From Candidatus Faecicola pullistercoris (GTDB taxonomy: Bacteria; Bacillota; Clostridia; Christensenellales; CAG-917), in assembly GCA_018714105.1 (NCBI GenBank), contig DVNW01000024.1, forward strand, positions 1-64,000: a stretch of DNA of 64,000 nucleotides, written 5' to 3'. Made by a program: the position numbers and the translations under genes. Within the stretch, counting starts at the first letter, position 1; each line of letters starts with the position of its first letter. Under the pieces are notes generated by a model. The model saw nothing but the letters and a program-made list of their open reading frames with translations. It did not search any database and had not been told where the DNA came from. Below, piece after piece: positions 1 to 9,484 of the stretch.

Positions 1-1
1 C

Positions 2-1498
2 ATTAATTTCGGAATAAAACAGAAGTTCGGAGGCACGTGCAACCTGCGTTTCGACGATACCAACCCCGCCAAGGAGGACGTCGAATACGTCAACTCAATA
101 AAAGAGGACATACGGTGGCTGGGGTTCGAATGGGATAACGAATATTATGCCAGCGATTATTTCGATAAGATGTACGAGTGCGCGGTAGGTCTCATAAAAA
201 AGGGGCTTGCATACGTGTGCGATTTGTCTGCCGACGAAATCAGAAACACGAGGGGCACGCTTACCGAGCCGGGCAAGGAAAGCCCTTACCGCAACCGCAC
301 GCCGGAGGAGAATCTCAGGCTTTTCACCGAAATGAGGGAGGGGAAATACGCCGACGGAGAAAAGGTCCTACGCGCGAAAATCGATATGGCGTCCAACAAT
401 ATCAACATGCGCGACCCCGTAATATACCGCATAGTCCGCGCCACGCATCACCGCCAGGGAAACAAGTGGATAATATATCCCATGTACGATTTCGCGCATC
501 CCATAGAGGACGCCGTCGAAGGCATAACTCACAGCTGTTGCAGCCTTGAATTCGAAGATCACCGTCCGTTATACGACTGGGTGACGCTTAACTGCGGCTT
601 CGATCCCAGGCCCAGGCAGATAGAATTTGCCAGGCTCAACATGAATCACACGATAATGAGTAAGCGCTATCTCAAAAAGCTCGTGGACGAAGGCGTGGTA
701 GAGGGGTGGGACGATCCCAGAATGTCCACTCTCAGCGGGATGAGGGAGCGCGGTTATCCCGCGGAGGCTATAAAAGATTTCTGTTCAAGGATAGGCGTTG
801 CCAAGTCCAACTCCGAGGTAGACATAACTCTTTTGGAGCACTGCGTCAGGGAAAATCTCAACGTCAACGCCCGAAGGGTTATGGTAGTAAGCCGTCCGCT
901 GAAACTTATAATCGAAAATTATCCCGAGGGACAAACGGAGTACCTTGAGGTTGAAAACAATCCCAACAAGCCCGAAGAAGGTACCCGCAAGGTAAGTTTT
1001 TCGCGGCAGCTGTATATCGAAGAAAGCGATTTCGAACTCGATCCTCCGCCCAAGTATCACAGGTTAAAGCCGGGCGGCGCAGTAAGGCTGAAAGGCGCAT
1101 ACATTCTGGAGTATTCGAGATGCGAAACCGACGCCGACGGAAAGGTAACGACGGTATATTGCAACTACGTTCCCGACAGCAAAAGCGGCGGCGCCAATGC
1201 CGGCATGAAGGTTAAGGGCGTAATTCACTGGGTAAACGCCGAGGACGCTCTGCCCGTTACGCTGAGAGAGTACGATTATCTGCTTCTCGACGGAGAGGGA
1301 GATTTTTCCGAGCGTATTAATCCTGAATCTTTGAAAATCAATACCGGCGCGCTTGCCGAAAGCTATCTCAAAGACGCGGGCGGATACGAGCGCTTTCAGT
1401 TTATGCGCCGCGGATATTATATGACGAGAGGGGATTACGGCGAAGGCAAGCGCGAATTCGTTTCGATCGTCGGCCTCAAAGACAGTTACAACAAATAA
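2..1498 (+). CDS. glnS: Glutaminyl-tRNA synthetase (5' end outside the window)
   Basis: Open frame continues to the left edge (NLRFDDTNPAKE, WLGFEWD; then RPRQIEFARLNMNHTIMSKRYLKKLV, the class I GlnRS MSK motif). Confidence 0.95.
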   Translation: MNFGIKQKFGGTCNLRFDDTNPAKEDVEYVNSIKEDIRWLGFEWDNEYYASDYFDKMYECAVGLIKKGLAYVCDLSADEIRNTRGTLTEPGKESPYRNRTPEENLRLFTEMREGKYADGEKVLRAKIDMASNNINMRDPVIYRIVRATHHRQGNKWIIYPMYDFAHPIEDAVEGITHSCCSLEFEDHRPLYDWVTLNCGFDPRPRQIEFARLNMNHTIMSKRYLKKLVDEGVVEGWDDPRMSTLSGMRERGYPAEAIKDFCSRIGVAKSNSEVDITLLEHCVRENLNVNARRVMVVSRPLKLIIENYPEGQTEYLEVENNPNKPEEGTRKVSFSRQLYIEESDFELDPPPKYHRLKPGGAVRLKGAYILEYSRCETDADGKVTTVYCNYVPDSKSGGANAGMKVKGVIHWVNAEDALPVTLREYDYLLLDGEGDFSERINPESLKINTGALAESYLKDAGGYERFQFMRRGYYMTRGDYGEGKREFVSIVGLKDSYNK

Positions 1499-1570
1499 TG
1501 GTAAAATCATGCGCAAAATCACGATTTTTTCAAAAAACGAAATAAAATTATTAAATATATATTAAAAAAG

Positions 1571-1599
1571 TTGATAAGTGCGCGTAAATGTTATATAAT
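1571..1599 (+). promoter_or_regulatory. Sigma-70-type promoter TTGATA-N17-TATAAT
   Basis: Hexamers at 1571-1576 and 1594-1599, upstream of an AAGGAGG RBS and ATG at 1647. Confidence 0.7.
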
Positions 1600-1646
1600 A
1601 AGCAAGTACTATACTAAAATTATCCTTTCGAAGGAGGCTGACTCAA

Positions 1647-2567
1647 ATGGCTATTTGCACAAATTGCGGTTCGGAAATTAAGGACGGCGCCACTTTTTGT
1701 CCTCAGTGCGGCAAAGTACTTCTGCAAAAAGAGAAAACGGCGATATGTCCCGTATGCGGTTCCGAAAACGATGTTAACGCACTTTACTGTGCGGTATGCG
1801 GGGCTGAGATGCCCGCCGAGAAAAACGAAAATTTCGAAAGCGAGTCCGTAAGCAAACTCAAAGGCCTCATACCCAAAATCAAAGCGATAAGCGCAACGTT
1901 CGGCGATCCTTATGCCGGCGCAAGCGAGGAGGAAATCGAGGCTATGACTTACGTATGTCCCGTATGCGGGAAGCGCAACAGTTTAAATTCGCAAAAGTGC
2001 GAGAGATGCGGTCGCGACAGGAAGAGGAGCGCCGCGCTTGTAGCCAAAAACAAATTCAAGAAAATCAGCGGCGAAGTGCCCGACAGGAAGTTCCGTCCCG
2101 AGCTTGAAATAGCTCAGCCCGCCGACGAGGCCGTCGAGGAAGCCGTTGCGGCGGAAGAGGCGGTATATTCGCCTTCGGAAGAAGAAATAGCCGAGCAGAT
2201 AACCGCAGACGCGGTTGAAGAAGCGGCCGAGGCTCCCGCCGAGGAAGAAATCGTGGCGGAAGAAGCCGCCGAGGAGGAAGTTCTGTCCGCGGTCGAGGAA
2301 GAGAAGACCGAGGCTCAGCCTAAGGAAGAACCTGCCGCTCAGGAGACGAATCCTTATTATTATCCCTACGGATATCCTTATCCCCCTCAGGACGGAGCGT
2401 TTGCACAGCCTTACGCTTATCCTTTCGGAGGTCAGCTGCCTCCCATCATACAGCCCATAGCGTTCGTACCCTACGTATCGCAGGACCAGCCCTTGTGGCA
2501 AGCGGCGTCCGCAGACGAAGTAGCGGGTATAACTCTGAAAAATTTAGGCAATTCTCAAAACAAATAG
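1647..2567 (+). CDS. Multi zinc-ribbon protein with acidic low-complexity linker and Pro/Tyr-rich C-terminus
   Basis: Three CxxC...CxxC ribbons (CTNCGSEIKDGATFCPQCG, CPVCGSENDVNALYCAVCG, CPVCGKRNSLNSQKCERCG); good RBS. Confidence 0.85.
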   Translation: MAICTNCGSEIKDGATFCPQCGKVLLQKEKTAICPVCGSENDVNALYCAVCGAEMPAEKNENFESESVSKLKGLIPKIKAISATFGDPYAGASEEEIEAMTYVCPVCGKRNSLNSQKCERCGRDRKRSAALVAKNKFKKISGEVPDRKFRPELEIAQPADEAVEEAVAAEEAVYSPSEEEIAEQITADAVEEAAEAPAEEEIVAEEAAEEEVLSAVEEEKTEAQPKEEPAAQETNPYYYPYGYPYPPQDGAFAQPYAYPFGGQLPPIIQPIAFVPYVSQDQPLWQAASADEVAGITLKNLGNSQNK

Positions 2568-2591
2568 CCGAAGTCCGGTAAGGAGTTAATT

Positions 2592-3410
2592 ATGGAAGAA
2601 AAAATTATCATTGACGGAAGAGAAGCGGTAATAGAAAAGCTGCCCGTCAGTAAGCCCGTTCCCATAGAAAAGCCTACTAAGATCACGCAGTTACAGCCCA
2701 TAGTTCAACCTGTAGCGGTAGTGCCTTTCGTCTCTTTCGACGATAACGCATGCGCGGTGGAAAGCCAGGTACAGGCGGTACCCGAAGTTTCGCAGCAGGC
2801 TATTCCCGCCGCTCCCGAAGCGTACCAGGCTCCCGCAGAGAGTTACGCTCAACCCGGTTATTATGCGTCGCAGGATTACGCTGCCGATAACCAGGTAAGA
2901 AAGTACGGCGAATATTCCGGCAGGAAGGCAAAAAGAGGCCCTCGCGTAGGCGGATTCTTATGCATGTTATTCTCTTTACTCGCGGTAGCGCCTTTTGCGG
3001 TTGCATATTTTCTCGAACCGACCGGAGCAGCATGGGAAATTTCCGTATTCAGCGTACCCAACCTTATTTATTCCATAATGGACGTTATCAAGAATATGGA
3101 CTTTACCGATATCGCGCTTCTGGTAACGTCGGCAGGTATTCTGATAGCCGTACTCAATTTCCTTATGGGACTTATAGGTCTGCTGTTCGGTAAGCGCATG
3201 ATATTCACGGTGCTCGGTATACTGTCCTTCCTGCTTCTGACCGCGGGGCAGATTATAAGGATAACCGATATGTTCAACGACTTTGAAACCATCAAAACTT
3301 TCTGGAACGACAATCAGTTCCTGACGGTTGTGGCGATAGGCTTGATTTACTGCATACTCACCATAATAGCAACCGCAGTAAGCACGAGAAACAGGTATAT
3401 TGAAGAATAA
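2592..3410 (+). CDS. Membrane protein, disordered N-terminus plus about 4 TM helices
   Basis: Pro/Gln/Ala-rich N-terminus, basic patch GRKAKRGPRVGG, then hydrophobic helices; shares a QLxPIVxPVAxVPFxS motif with its neighbours. Confidence 0.75.
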   Translation: MEEKIIIDGREAVIEKLPVSKPVPIEKPTKITQLQPIVQPVAVVPFVSFDDNACAVESQVQAVPEVSQQAIPAAPEAYQAPAESYAQPGYYASQDYAADNQVRKYGEYSGRKAKRGPRVGGFLCMLFSLLAVAPFAVAYFLEPTGAAWEISVFSVPNLIYSIMDVIKNMDFTDIALLVTSAGILIAVLNFLMGLIGLLFGKRMIFTVLGILSFLLLTAGQIIRITDMFNDFETIKTFWNDNQFLTVVAIGLIYCILTIIATAVSTRNRYIEE

Positions 3411-3434
3411 TTACACAAATTCGGAGGTTATGTT

Positions 3435-4592
3435 ATGAATTACAATGAAGAGCAAGCTCTCGGACAGGATAACGTTTATCCCGTTGAAGAGCAGGATGTA
3501 ATCCTGACGCCGGCGGAAGAAACCGTAGCCGAGGCGCCCGCAGAGGAAAAGAAGTCTCCTTTCGACGCTTACGTTGCTAACGAAAAGGCAGCCAGGCAGG
3601 CTGCGGCCGCGCAGGTTACCGCGGCACAGGCGGGGATGTACAGCCCCATGATAATAAACGGCGGAGTGTTCAAACCTTTGCCTGCGGTAAAACCGGTAAT
3701 AGCTCCCGCATCTCACGTACAGCTGACGCCCATCGTGGTACCCGTGGCTATGGTGCCTTTCGCGTCGCAGAATCAGCCCGTGCTTCAATATAAGGACGAG
3801 CCCGAACCCGTTCAGCAGACCGTAGAACAGGCTCCCGCTCAGGAAGAAGTTTACGCCGCTCCCGCGGAAGAACCCGTATATTACGAAGAACCCGCCGATC
3901 AGATTTACTACGACGAATCTTACACAAACGACGGCGTAGCCGCAGCAGACGGAAATTACGAGGTTTCTTCCTATGAAGCCGCCGGCGGCAAGAAGGTCAA
4001 AAAAGGCAGCAGAGTTCGTTCCCTCATAATGTTCTTTGCGGGATTGTTCTATCTCGTACCCTTCATTATGTGCTATCTCAATGCCAACACCGATATAATC
4101 AGCAGTCTGGGCATCGACTATATCACCGACCTCAGCAAGGGTATTCTTAAAGAGGATATAATCGGATCTTTCATAGCGGCAATTTCGGGCGGCGACGTAA
4201 CCTCGTTCTTCTCGCTTGACAATCTGGGCAATCTGTTCCTGTTTGCCAGCATAGTCGTTACCTTGCTGTCCATGATAGTATTCTTAATCGGAATAATAGT
4301 AAGGTTTAAGATCAGCTATTGGGCTTACGGTTTCGTACTCGTACTGCTCAACGTTGCGTTCGTTGCATACGAAATGATTAACCTTATGATAGTAGACGGC
4401 AGCTTCAAGTTCGAACTTTCGGGCATTGTAGGCGGTCTTATGAACAACCTGCCCGTAATAATCCACCTGCTCGTACCCGCAATCGTAATTCTTATTCTCG
4501 GCTCTATACTGAGAATCAGGAAAGACGGCGGCAAAAAGCAGAAGAAGTCCAAAAAGAGCAAAGCCGGCAAAACTGCTCCCGCACTTGCATAA
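3435..4592 (+). CDS. Membrane protein, disordered N-terminus plus about 4 TM helices (distant paralogue of preceding gene)
   Basis: Same layout as the previous CDS, including QLTPIVVPVAMVPFAS and GGKKVKKGSRVRS before the TM segments; RBS gaggttatgttATG. Confidence 0.75.
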   Translation: MNYNEEQALGQDNVYPVEEQDVILTPAEETVAEAPAEEKKSPFDAYVANEKAARQAAAAQVTAAQAGMYSPMIINGGVFKPLPAVKPVIAPASHVQLTPIVVPVAMVPFASQNQPVLQYKDEPEPVQQTVEQAPAQEEVYAAPAEEPVYYEEPADQIYYDESYTNDGVAAADGNYEVSSYEAAGGKKVKKGSRVRSLIMFFAGLFYLVPFIMCYLNANTDIISSLGIDYITDLSKGILKEDIIGSFIAAISGGDVTSFFSLDNLGNLFLFASIVVTLLSMIVFLIGIIVRFKISYWAYGFVLVLLNVAFVAYEMINLMIVDGSFKFELSGIVGGLMNNLPVIIHLLVPAIVILILGSILRIRKDGGKKQKKSKKSKAGKTAPALA

Positions 4593-4612
4593 CAGAAAAC
4601 CTTGAAATAATA

Positions 4613-4638
4613 AAAAGGACGGCGTCTGCCGTCCTTTT
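4613..4638. terminator. Bidirectional intrinsic terminator
   Basis: aaaaggacggc-gtct-gccgtcctttt between convergent genes. Confidence 0.8.
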
Positions 4639-4675
4639 GAATTTATAAAGAAATACGCACAATCAATAAATACAG

Positions 4676-5194
4676 TCAATAAATACTCTTTCCCGAGGAA
4701 TCTACTGCCACAACGGCCTTGAAATCCTCTACCGTAAGTTTATAAACGCCCTCCGTTCCGAGGTCGCCGAAGCAAACGCACTCCGTTTTTCTGACGGCGT
4801 CGCTGTAATACGCTCCTGCGCCGCCTATGGCGACAAAATACACTGCTTTATTATTTTTGAAACTGTTTTTCACTTCCTCGCTTCTCTTGCCTTTACCTAT
4901 AACGGCGGCCAGGCCTTTGTCGAGCAATTCGGGAGTAAAAGGGTCCATTCTGGCCGAAGTGGTAGGTCCGCAACTGCCGATAACCTGACCCGATACGGCA
5001 GGGCAGGGGCCCGTATAATACAGAGCCTGTCCGCATATATCGAAAGGCAGGGGCAAGCCTTTTTCAATCAGCTCGCTGAAACGCTTATGCGCGGCGTCGC
5101 GCGCCGTGTAAAGCGTTCCGCTTATGCTTACTATATCGCCCGCGTTCAGAGCGGCAAGCGTTTTCTTGTCTGACGGAAACTTTATTTTTATCAT
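4676..5194 (-). CDS. Class I fumarate hydratase, beta/C-terminal subunit
   Basis: YYTGPCPAVSGQVIGSCGPTTSARMDPFTPELLDKGLAAVIGKG is characteristic. Confidence 0.92.
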   Translation of the reverse strand: MIKIKFPSDKKTLAALNAGDIVSISGTLYTARDAAHKRFSELIEKGLPLPFDICGQALYYTGPCPAVSGQVIGSCGPTTSARMDPFTPELLDKGLAAVIGKGKRSEEVKNSFKNNKAVYFVAIGGAGAYYSDAVRKTECVCFGDLGTEGVYKLTVEDFKAVVAVDSSGKSIY

Positions 5195-6033
5195 TTTTCA
5201 CCTTTAATTACCGTAACGGAATGTCTGCTAGCGTGGCACTGTACCGTAACGGCCACTGGAAGTCCCGCTATGTGAGTGGGATAGCTTTCGGCAAAAACGG
5301 CCAGCGCGGTTGTCGGGCCGCCTAAACCCTGCGCGCCTATCCCCAAAGCGTTCACGCTTTTAAGAATATGCGCTTCAAGCTCTGCAAGTTTTGCGTCGTT
5401 GTTTAGCGAGCCGAGAGTTCTGAAAAGGGCGTGTTTGCTCATGAGCGCGGCTTTTTCCATGGTTCCGCCTATGCCCACGCCCAGTATAACGGGCGGACAG
5501 GGACAGCTTCTCGCGTCTTTCATACACTGCGTAACGCACCTGACAATCCCGTCAGTTCCGTCGGCGGGAGTAAGCATAAACACCCTGCTCATATTTTCGC
5601 TGCCGAAGCCCTTGGCCATACAGCTTACGGTAACGCTGTCTCCTTCTACTATGCGGGTATGGATAACGGCGGGAGTATTGTCCTCGGTATTTAAGCGTTC
5701 CAGCGGCGACAGAACGGATTTTCTCAGATTGACGTAAGCCTCCCTTACGCCCTTGTTGACGGCGTCCTCGACGTATTCGCCCGTAAGCACGACGTCCTGT
5801 CCTATGTCGAGAAAAACCACGGCCATACCGGTATCCTGGCATAGAGGAAAGCCTTTGGTACGGGCGATTTCGGCATTTTTTGTCATTATACCGAAGGCAA
5901 ATTTTTCCAGGCCTTCCGATTTATCGGCAAGTTCGGAAAGCTTTTGTTCGACATCGTCGTCCATGCGCAGGCATATCCTGAAAAAGGCTTCTTTTACCGC
6001 GTCTTTTATTCTATCCGTATTTAAAGTAACCAT
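5191..6033 (-). CDS. Class I fumarate hydratase, alpha subunit
   Basis: PLCQDTGMAVVFLDIGQDV, CPCPPVILGVGIGGTMEKAALMSKHALFR, GIGAQGLGGPTTALAV. Start moved to the ATG at 6033 (MVTLNTDR) because the promoter lies at 6047-6075. Confidence 0.92.
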   Translation of the reverse strand: MVTLNTDRIKDAVKEAFFRICLRMDDDVEQKLSELADKSEGLEKFAFGIMTKNAEIARTKGFPLCQDTGMAVVFLDIGQDVVLTGEYVEDAVNKGVREAYVNLRKSVLSPLERLNTEDNTPAVIHTRIVEGDSVTVSCMAKGFGSENMSRVFMLTPADGTDGIVRCVTQCMKDARSCPCPPVILGVGIGGTMEKAALMSKHALFRTLGSLNNDAKLAELEAHILKSVNALGIGAQGLGGPTTALAVFAESYPTHIAGLPVAVTVQCHASRHSVTVIKGEK

Positions 6034-6046
6034 AGCTGACCTCGCT

Positions 6047-6075
6047 AATATATTATACAATGCTTTTGTTGTCAA
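6047..6075 (-). promoter_or_regulatory. Promoter for fumarase genes, TTGACA-N17-TATATT
   Basis: Reverse complement hexamers at 6070-6075 and 6047-6052. Confidence 0.7.
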
Positions 6076-6098
6076 TTCAAGTTAAAATATGGTATAAT
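6069..6098 (+). promoter_or_regulatory. Promoter for MBL-fold gene, TTGTCA-N18-TATAAT
   Basis: Hexamers at 6069-6074 and 6093-6098. Confidence 0.7.
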
Positions 6099-6126
6099 AC
6101 AAGCAATAATCTTTCAGGGCGGCAAA

Positions 6127-6903
6127 ATGTTAAGAATATGTTCGCTGACGTCGGGCAGCAAAGGAAACTGCATATATATTTCCGACGGAAGCAGTATAAT
6201 ACTGATAGACGCCGGCGTTCCGTACAGTCAGATTAAAAATTCGCTTAAAGCGATAGGCGCGGACGTGTCCGACGTAGAGGGAATAATCGTCACGCACGAG
6301 CATCACGACCACATAGCAGGGCTTGCGCGCGCGGCGTCGGAAGGCATAAAAATATACGCTCATCCGCTGGCTCAACGCGCAATCGAGGCGCGGACGGGGC
6401 TAATAAAGTTCGAGCAGGTTGACTTTTACGACAGCGGATTTTATGTAGGCGGCGTCAGGGTAAATCCTTTCAGGGTCCCTCACGACGCGGCATATCCTCT
6501 TGGATACACGCTGACTTCGGGCGGCGATAAAATCGGAGTGGTTACCGATGCCGGGCATATTACCGACGGGATTGTCAACAACCTTACGGGAAGCAGGACG
6601 GTATTTCTTGAAGCTAATCACGACAGGGAAATGTTACTGGGCGGCAGTTACGCCAAGCAGCTTAAAAAGAGGATTGACGGAGCCAACGGACATCTCAACA
6701 ACGGCAACGCGGGCGAAATCGCTTGCAAAGTAGCCGGGGCGAAACTCGAAAGAATAATTCTCGGGCATCTCAGCGAGGAAAACAACACCCCCGAACTCGC
6801 TTTCAGCACGGTGGTGGAAGCGCTTTACGCTAAAGGCGTGCGCGAAGGCAGGGACGTAGAAGTCGAAGTCGCCCTGCAAAACAAAACGACCGATATATTT
6901 TAG
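6127..6903 (+). CDS. MBL-fold metallohydrolase, WalJ/YycJ type
   Basis: CSLTSGSKGNCIYISDG, THEHHDHIAG, HLSEENNTPELA motifs. Confidence 0.9.
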   Translation: MLRICSLTSGSKGNCIYISDGSSIILIDAGVPYSQIKNSLKAIGADVSDVEGIIVTHEHHDHIAGLARAASEGIKIYAHPLAQRAIEARTGLIKFEQVDFYDSGFYVGGVRVNPFRVPHDAAYPLGYTLTSGGDKIGVVTDAGHITDGIVNNLTGSRTVFLEANHDREMLLGGSYAKQLKKRIDGANGHLNNGNAGEIACKVAGAKLERIILGHLSEENNTPELAFSTVVEALYAKGVREGRDVEVEVALQNKTTDIF

Positions 6904-6912
6904 GAGAAGGGT

Positions 6913-7968
6913 ATGAACAAACTCGGACTTAAAGACGGAGGAAACATATTCATATATTCTTACGGCGCGATGTTGCTCATGCAGGTAGCCGTAAGCGTGT
7001 ACGCCATAGTAAAAGCGGTTTACGCAGGGCAGACGGACGCCGCCGAAATAAGCCTCAACACAATGCTGATAGTGATACTCAATCAGGTCATATACATGTT
7101 TGTGCCATACCTGTACGGACGCAGCCGCAAGATATATATGAGTGCGGAAACGGGGCTGTTCGGCCGTGCGGGAATCAAGGAATATCTTTTGACAGCGGCA
7201 ATTTCGCCGTTATGCATAATGGCTTTTCTGCCTCTCGCACTGGTATTTGTGTATGTTTTCTCGCTTTTGGGTTACAGCGGCAGCGACATCGGCGTTGACG
7301 GCAGTTTTCTGACGCTCACGATTACCCTGTGCGTACTTCCCGCCCTCGGCGAAGAAACGCTGTTCAGAGGTTCGCTTGCAGGCAGCCTCAGGCATAAGGG
7401 ATACGGCTACGCCATAATTATGAGCGCGCTGATATTTTCTCTGGCACACGGCAGTCCGTCGCAGACGGTGCATCAGTTCTGCCTGGGGGCGGTGCTTGCG
7501 TATATCTTTTTTGTAACAAACGACATAAAGCCCGCAATGCTGCTTCATTTTCTGAACAACTTCATTTCCATAATTCTGGACAGTGTCAACGTGCCCTTCC
7601 TGAATATGGAAATAACCCCCCTGTACATTCTGGTTTCGCTGTGCGTGTCGCTGGTGGCCGGAATAATTTTAGGCGCAGCGCTCAAACTGCTTAAAGCGCA
7701 GTCGTTAAAGCGCGCGGGAAGCAAAACGGCCGGCGGGTCATACCTGGCCGACAGCATTAAAGACTTTTGCAATATGTTCAGAAAGGGCGGTTTAAAAGCG
7801 CAAATCAAAAGATTAAATGCCGAAATAAACATAATTCGTCCGGGCGAACAAGTTGATTTTTGTCCTGTCGACGAAAACGGGCAGAAGATAAAAACTCCTG
7901 CGAATATTATTTTCGCGATAGTGCTTTTACTGTTGATGTATATAGGCAACACTGTTTTAAGTATGTAG
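6913..7968 (+). CDS. CPBP-family intramembrane metalloprotease with C-terminal extension
   Basis: EETLFRGSL, FSLAHGS, LHFLNN motifs; multiple TM segments. Confidence 0.85.
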   Translation: MNKLGLKDGGNIFIYSYGAMLLMQVAVSVYAIVKAVYAGQTDAAEISLNTMLIVILNQVIYMFVPYLYGRSRKIYMSAETGLFGRAGIKEYLLTAAISPLCIMAFLPLALVFVYVFSLLGYSGSDIGVDGSFLTLTITLCVLPALGEETLFRGSLAGSLRHKGYGYAIIMSALIFSLAHGSPSQTVHQFCLGAVLAYIFFVTNDIKPAMLLHFLNNFISIILDSVNVPFLNMEITPLYILVSLCVSLVAGIILGAALKLLKAQSLKRAGSKTAGGSYLADSIKDFCNMFRKGGLKAQIKRLNAEINIIRPGEQVDFCPVDENGQKIKTPANIIFAIVLLLLMYIGNTVLSM

Positions 7969-7969
7969 C

Positions 7970-8998
7970 ATGAAAAAGTCCGAGCGCTTTTATATAGGTC
8001 TTATTTATTTTACTTCCATGGTATCCGTGCTTGCAGTAAGGATACTTTTCGCCTACGACGCTCTGGCTCCTTTGGAAGCGCTTATCGGAAGCGACAATCT
8101 GTTTACGCTGCTTACCCAGGTGATCTGTATGGGCGCGATACCCGGGCTGATGTATCTGTGTCTCAAACGCAGGCAGGGTATAGGGGTAGGGCGCGCGCTC
8201 AGACAGATAGGCTTTTACAAGCCGCGCAGGGAAGTATGGAAATACGTAGTTGTCATATCGCTGTTTTCTACTTTCATAACCACTTTCGTTTCGCTGATGT
8301 GGTCGGGAGTGCTCAGTCTGTGCGGATACAAATACCTGTCTTCGTCGGGCGACGACGAGGTTTACAATCTGTTTACCGTAATAGGCATGACAGTAATGAC
8401 GGCAGGGCTTCCCGCGGTATTCGAGGAGTTTTCTCACCGAGGTCTGTTACGCAGGGCTTATCCCTTAAAGAAGGACGCCTATACCTATATACTGGTATCC
8501 GCTTTGCTGTTCGGGTTGATGCACCAGAACATAACTCAGACGGTATACACCTTCTGCGGAGGGCTGGTAATGGCCGGGCTGGTATACGTAACGGGCAGCA
8601 TATATCCGTCGGTGTTATATCATTTCCTCAACAATTTCATAGCCGTTCTGTTGCAGGCGGGGGCTCGCGGAAACGTGCTGGGCATACTGCCGGCCGCGCT
8701 TTACGGGCTGTTGCTGGGGACTACCGCAGGGCAGACGGTCTCGCTGATAATAGTAATAATAATGATACCCCTGATATACAGGCTGTTCGTGAAGCTCAGG
8801 GCGGCGGCCAATCCGCCCCGCCCGGTAAAGATATACGATACTTATATATACGCCACGCGTCTTGACGATTTAAGCGTTTACGGCAAGCCCGAGCAGAGCA
8901 AGAAGCCGTCGCGGGGAGAAAAGGCCTTCTTCGCAGGGGTAATAGTAATGAATACGCTTGCCACCGCAATGAGTTTCGTGTGGGGGGTATTAAGATGA
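7970..8998 (+). CDS. CPBP-family intramembrane metalloprotease (tandem paralogue)
   Basis: FEEFSHRGLL, FGLMHQN, YHFLNNFIA motifs. Confidence 0.85.
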   Translation: MKKSERFYIGLIYFTSMVSVLAVRILFAYDALAPLEALIGSDNLFTLLTQVICMGAIPGLMYLCLKRRQGIGVGRALRQIGFYKPRREVWKYVVVISLFSTFITTFVSLMWSGVLSLCGYKYLSSSGDDEVYNLFTVIGMTVMTAGLPAVFEEFSHRGLLRRAYPLKKDAYTYILVSALLFGLMHQNITQTVYTFCGGLVMAGLVYVTGSIYPSVLYHFLNNFIAVLLQAGARGNVLGILPAALYGLLLGTTAGQTVSLIIVIIMIPLIYRLFVKLRAAANPPRPVKIYDTYIYATRLDDLSVYGKPEQSKKPSRGEKAFFAGVIVMNTLATAMSFVWGVLR

Positions 8999-9459
8999 AG
9001 GTAAAAATCGTGGCGGTAGGCAAAATAAAGGAAAGCTATTACCGCGAAGCTCTTGCCGAATACGTCAAAAGGACGGGCAGGTTTTCGCGCACGGAGGTAG
9101 TGGAAACGGCCGAATATCCGCCGTCGGACGCGGGCGAAATTCCCAGGAGCGTGAAAAAGGAAGGGGAAGAGTTGCTTAAACAGGCAAGCGGCTACGTGAT
9201 TGCTCTGGATAAAGGCGGCGTGCAGCTCGACAGCCGCGGGTTTTCCGCACTGCTGGGAAACCTGATGGTGGAAGGCAGGTCCGAAGTAAGTTTTCTGATA
9301 GGCGGTTCGGACGGGCTTGACGAAGACGTTCTAAGACGCGCCGACAAGGTACTTTCGTTCGGAAAAGTAACCTATCCGCACCAGCTGATGCGCGTGATAC
9401 TTGCCGAACAGATATACCGTGCGTTTACCATACTGAACAAAATGCCCTATCACAAGTAA
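8995..9459 (+). CDS. rlmH: 23S rRNA (pseudouridine1915-N3)-methyltransferase RlmH
   Basis: MKVKIVAVGKIKESYYREALAEYVKR, FLIGGSDGLDEDVL, LSFGKVTYPHQLMRVILAEQIYRAFTI; ATGA overlap with the preceding gene. Confidence 0.95.
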   Translation: MKVKIVAVGKIKESYYREALAEYVKRTGRFSRTEVVETAEYPPSDAGEIPRSVKKEGEELLKQASGYVIALDKGGVQLDSRGFSALLGNLMVEGRSEVSFLIGGSDGLDEDVLRRADKVLSFGKVTYPHQLMRVILAEQIYRAFTILNKMPYHK

Positions 9460-9484
9460 AACTTTTCCGCGCATATAATGCAGT

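Noticed and set aside
2200-2345. Acidic repeat tract (GAGGAAG-type) in the zinc-ribbon gene as a DNA repeat
   Set aside because: Low-complexity Glu/Ala coding sequence rather than a true tandem DNA repeat.
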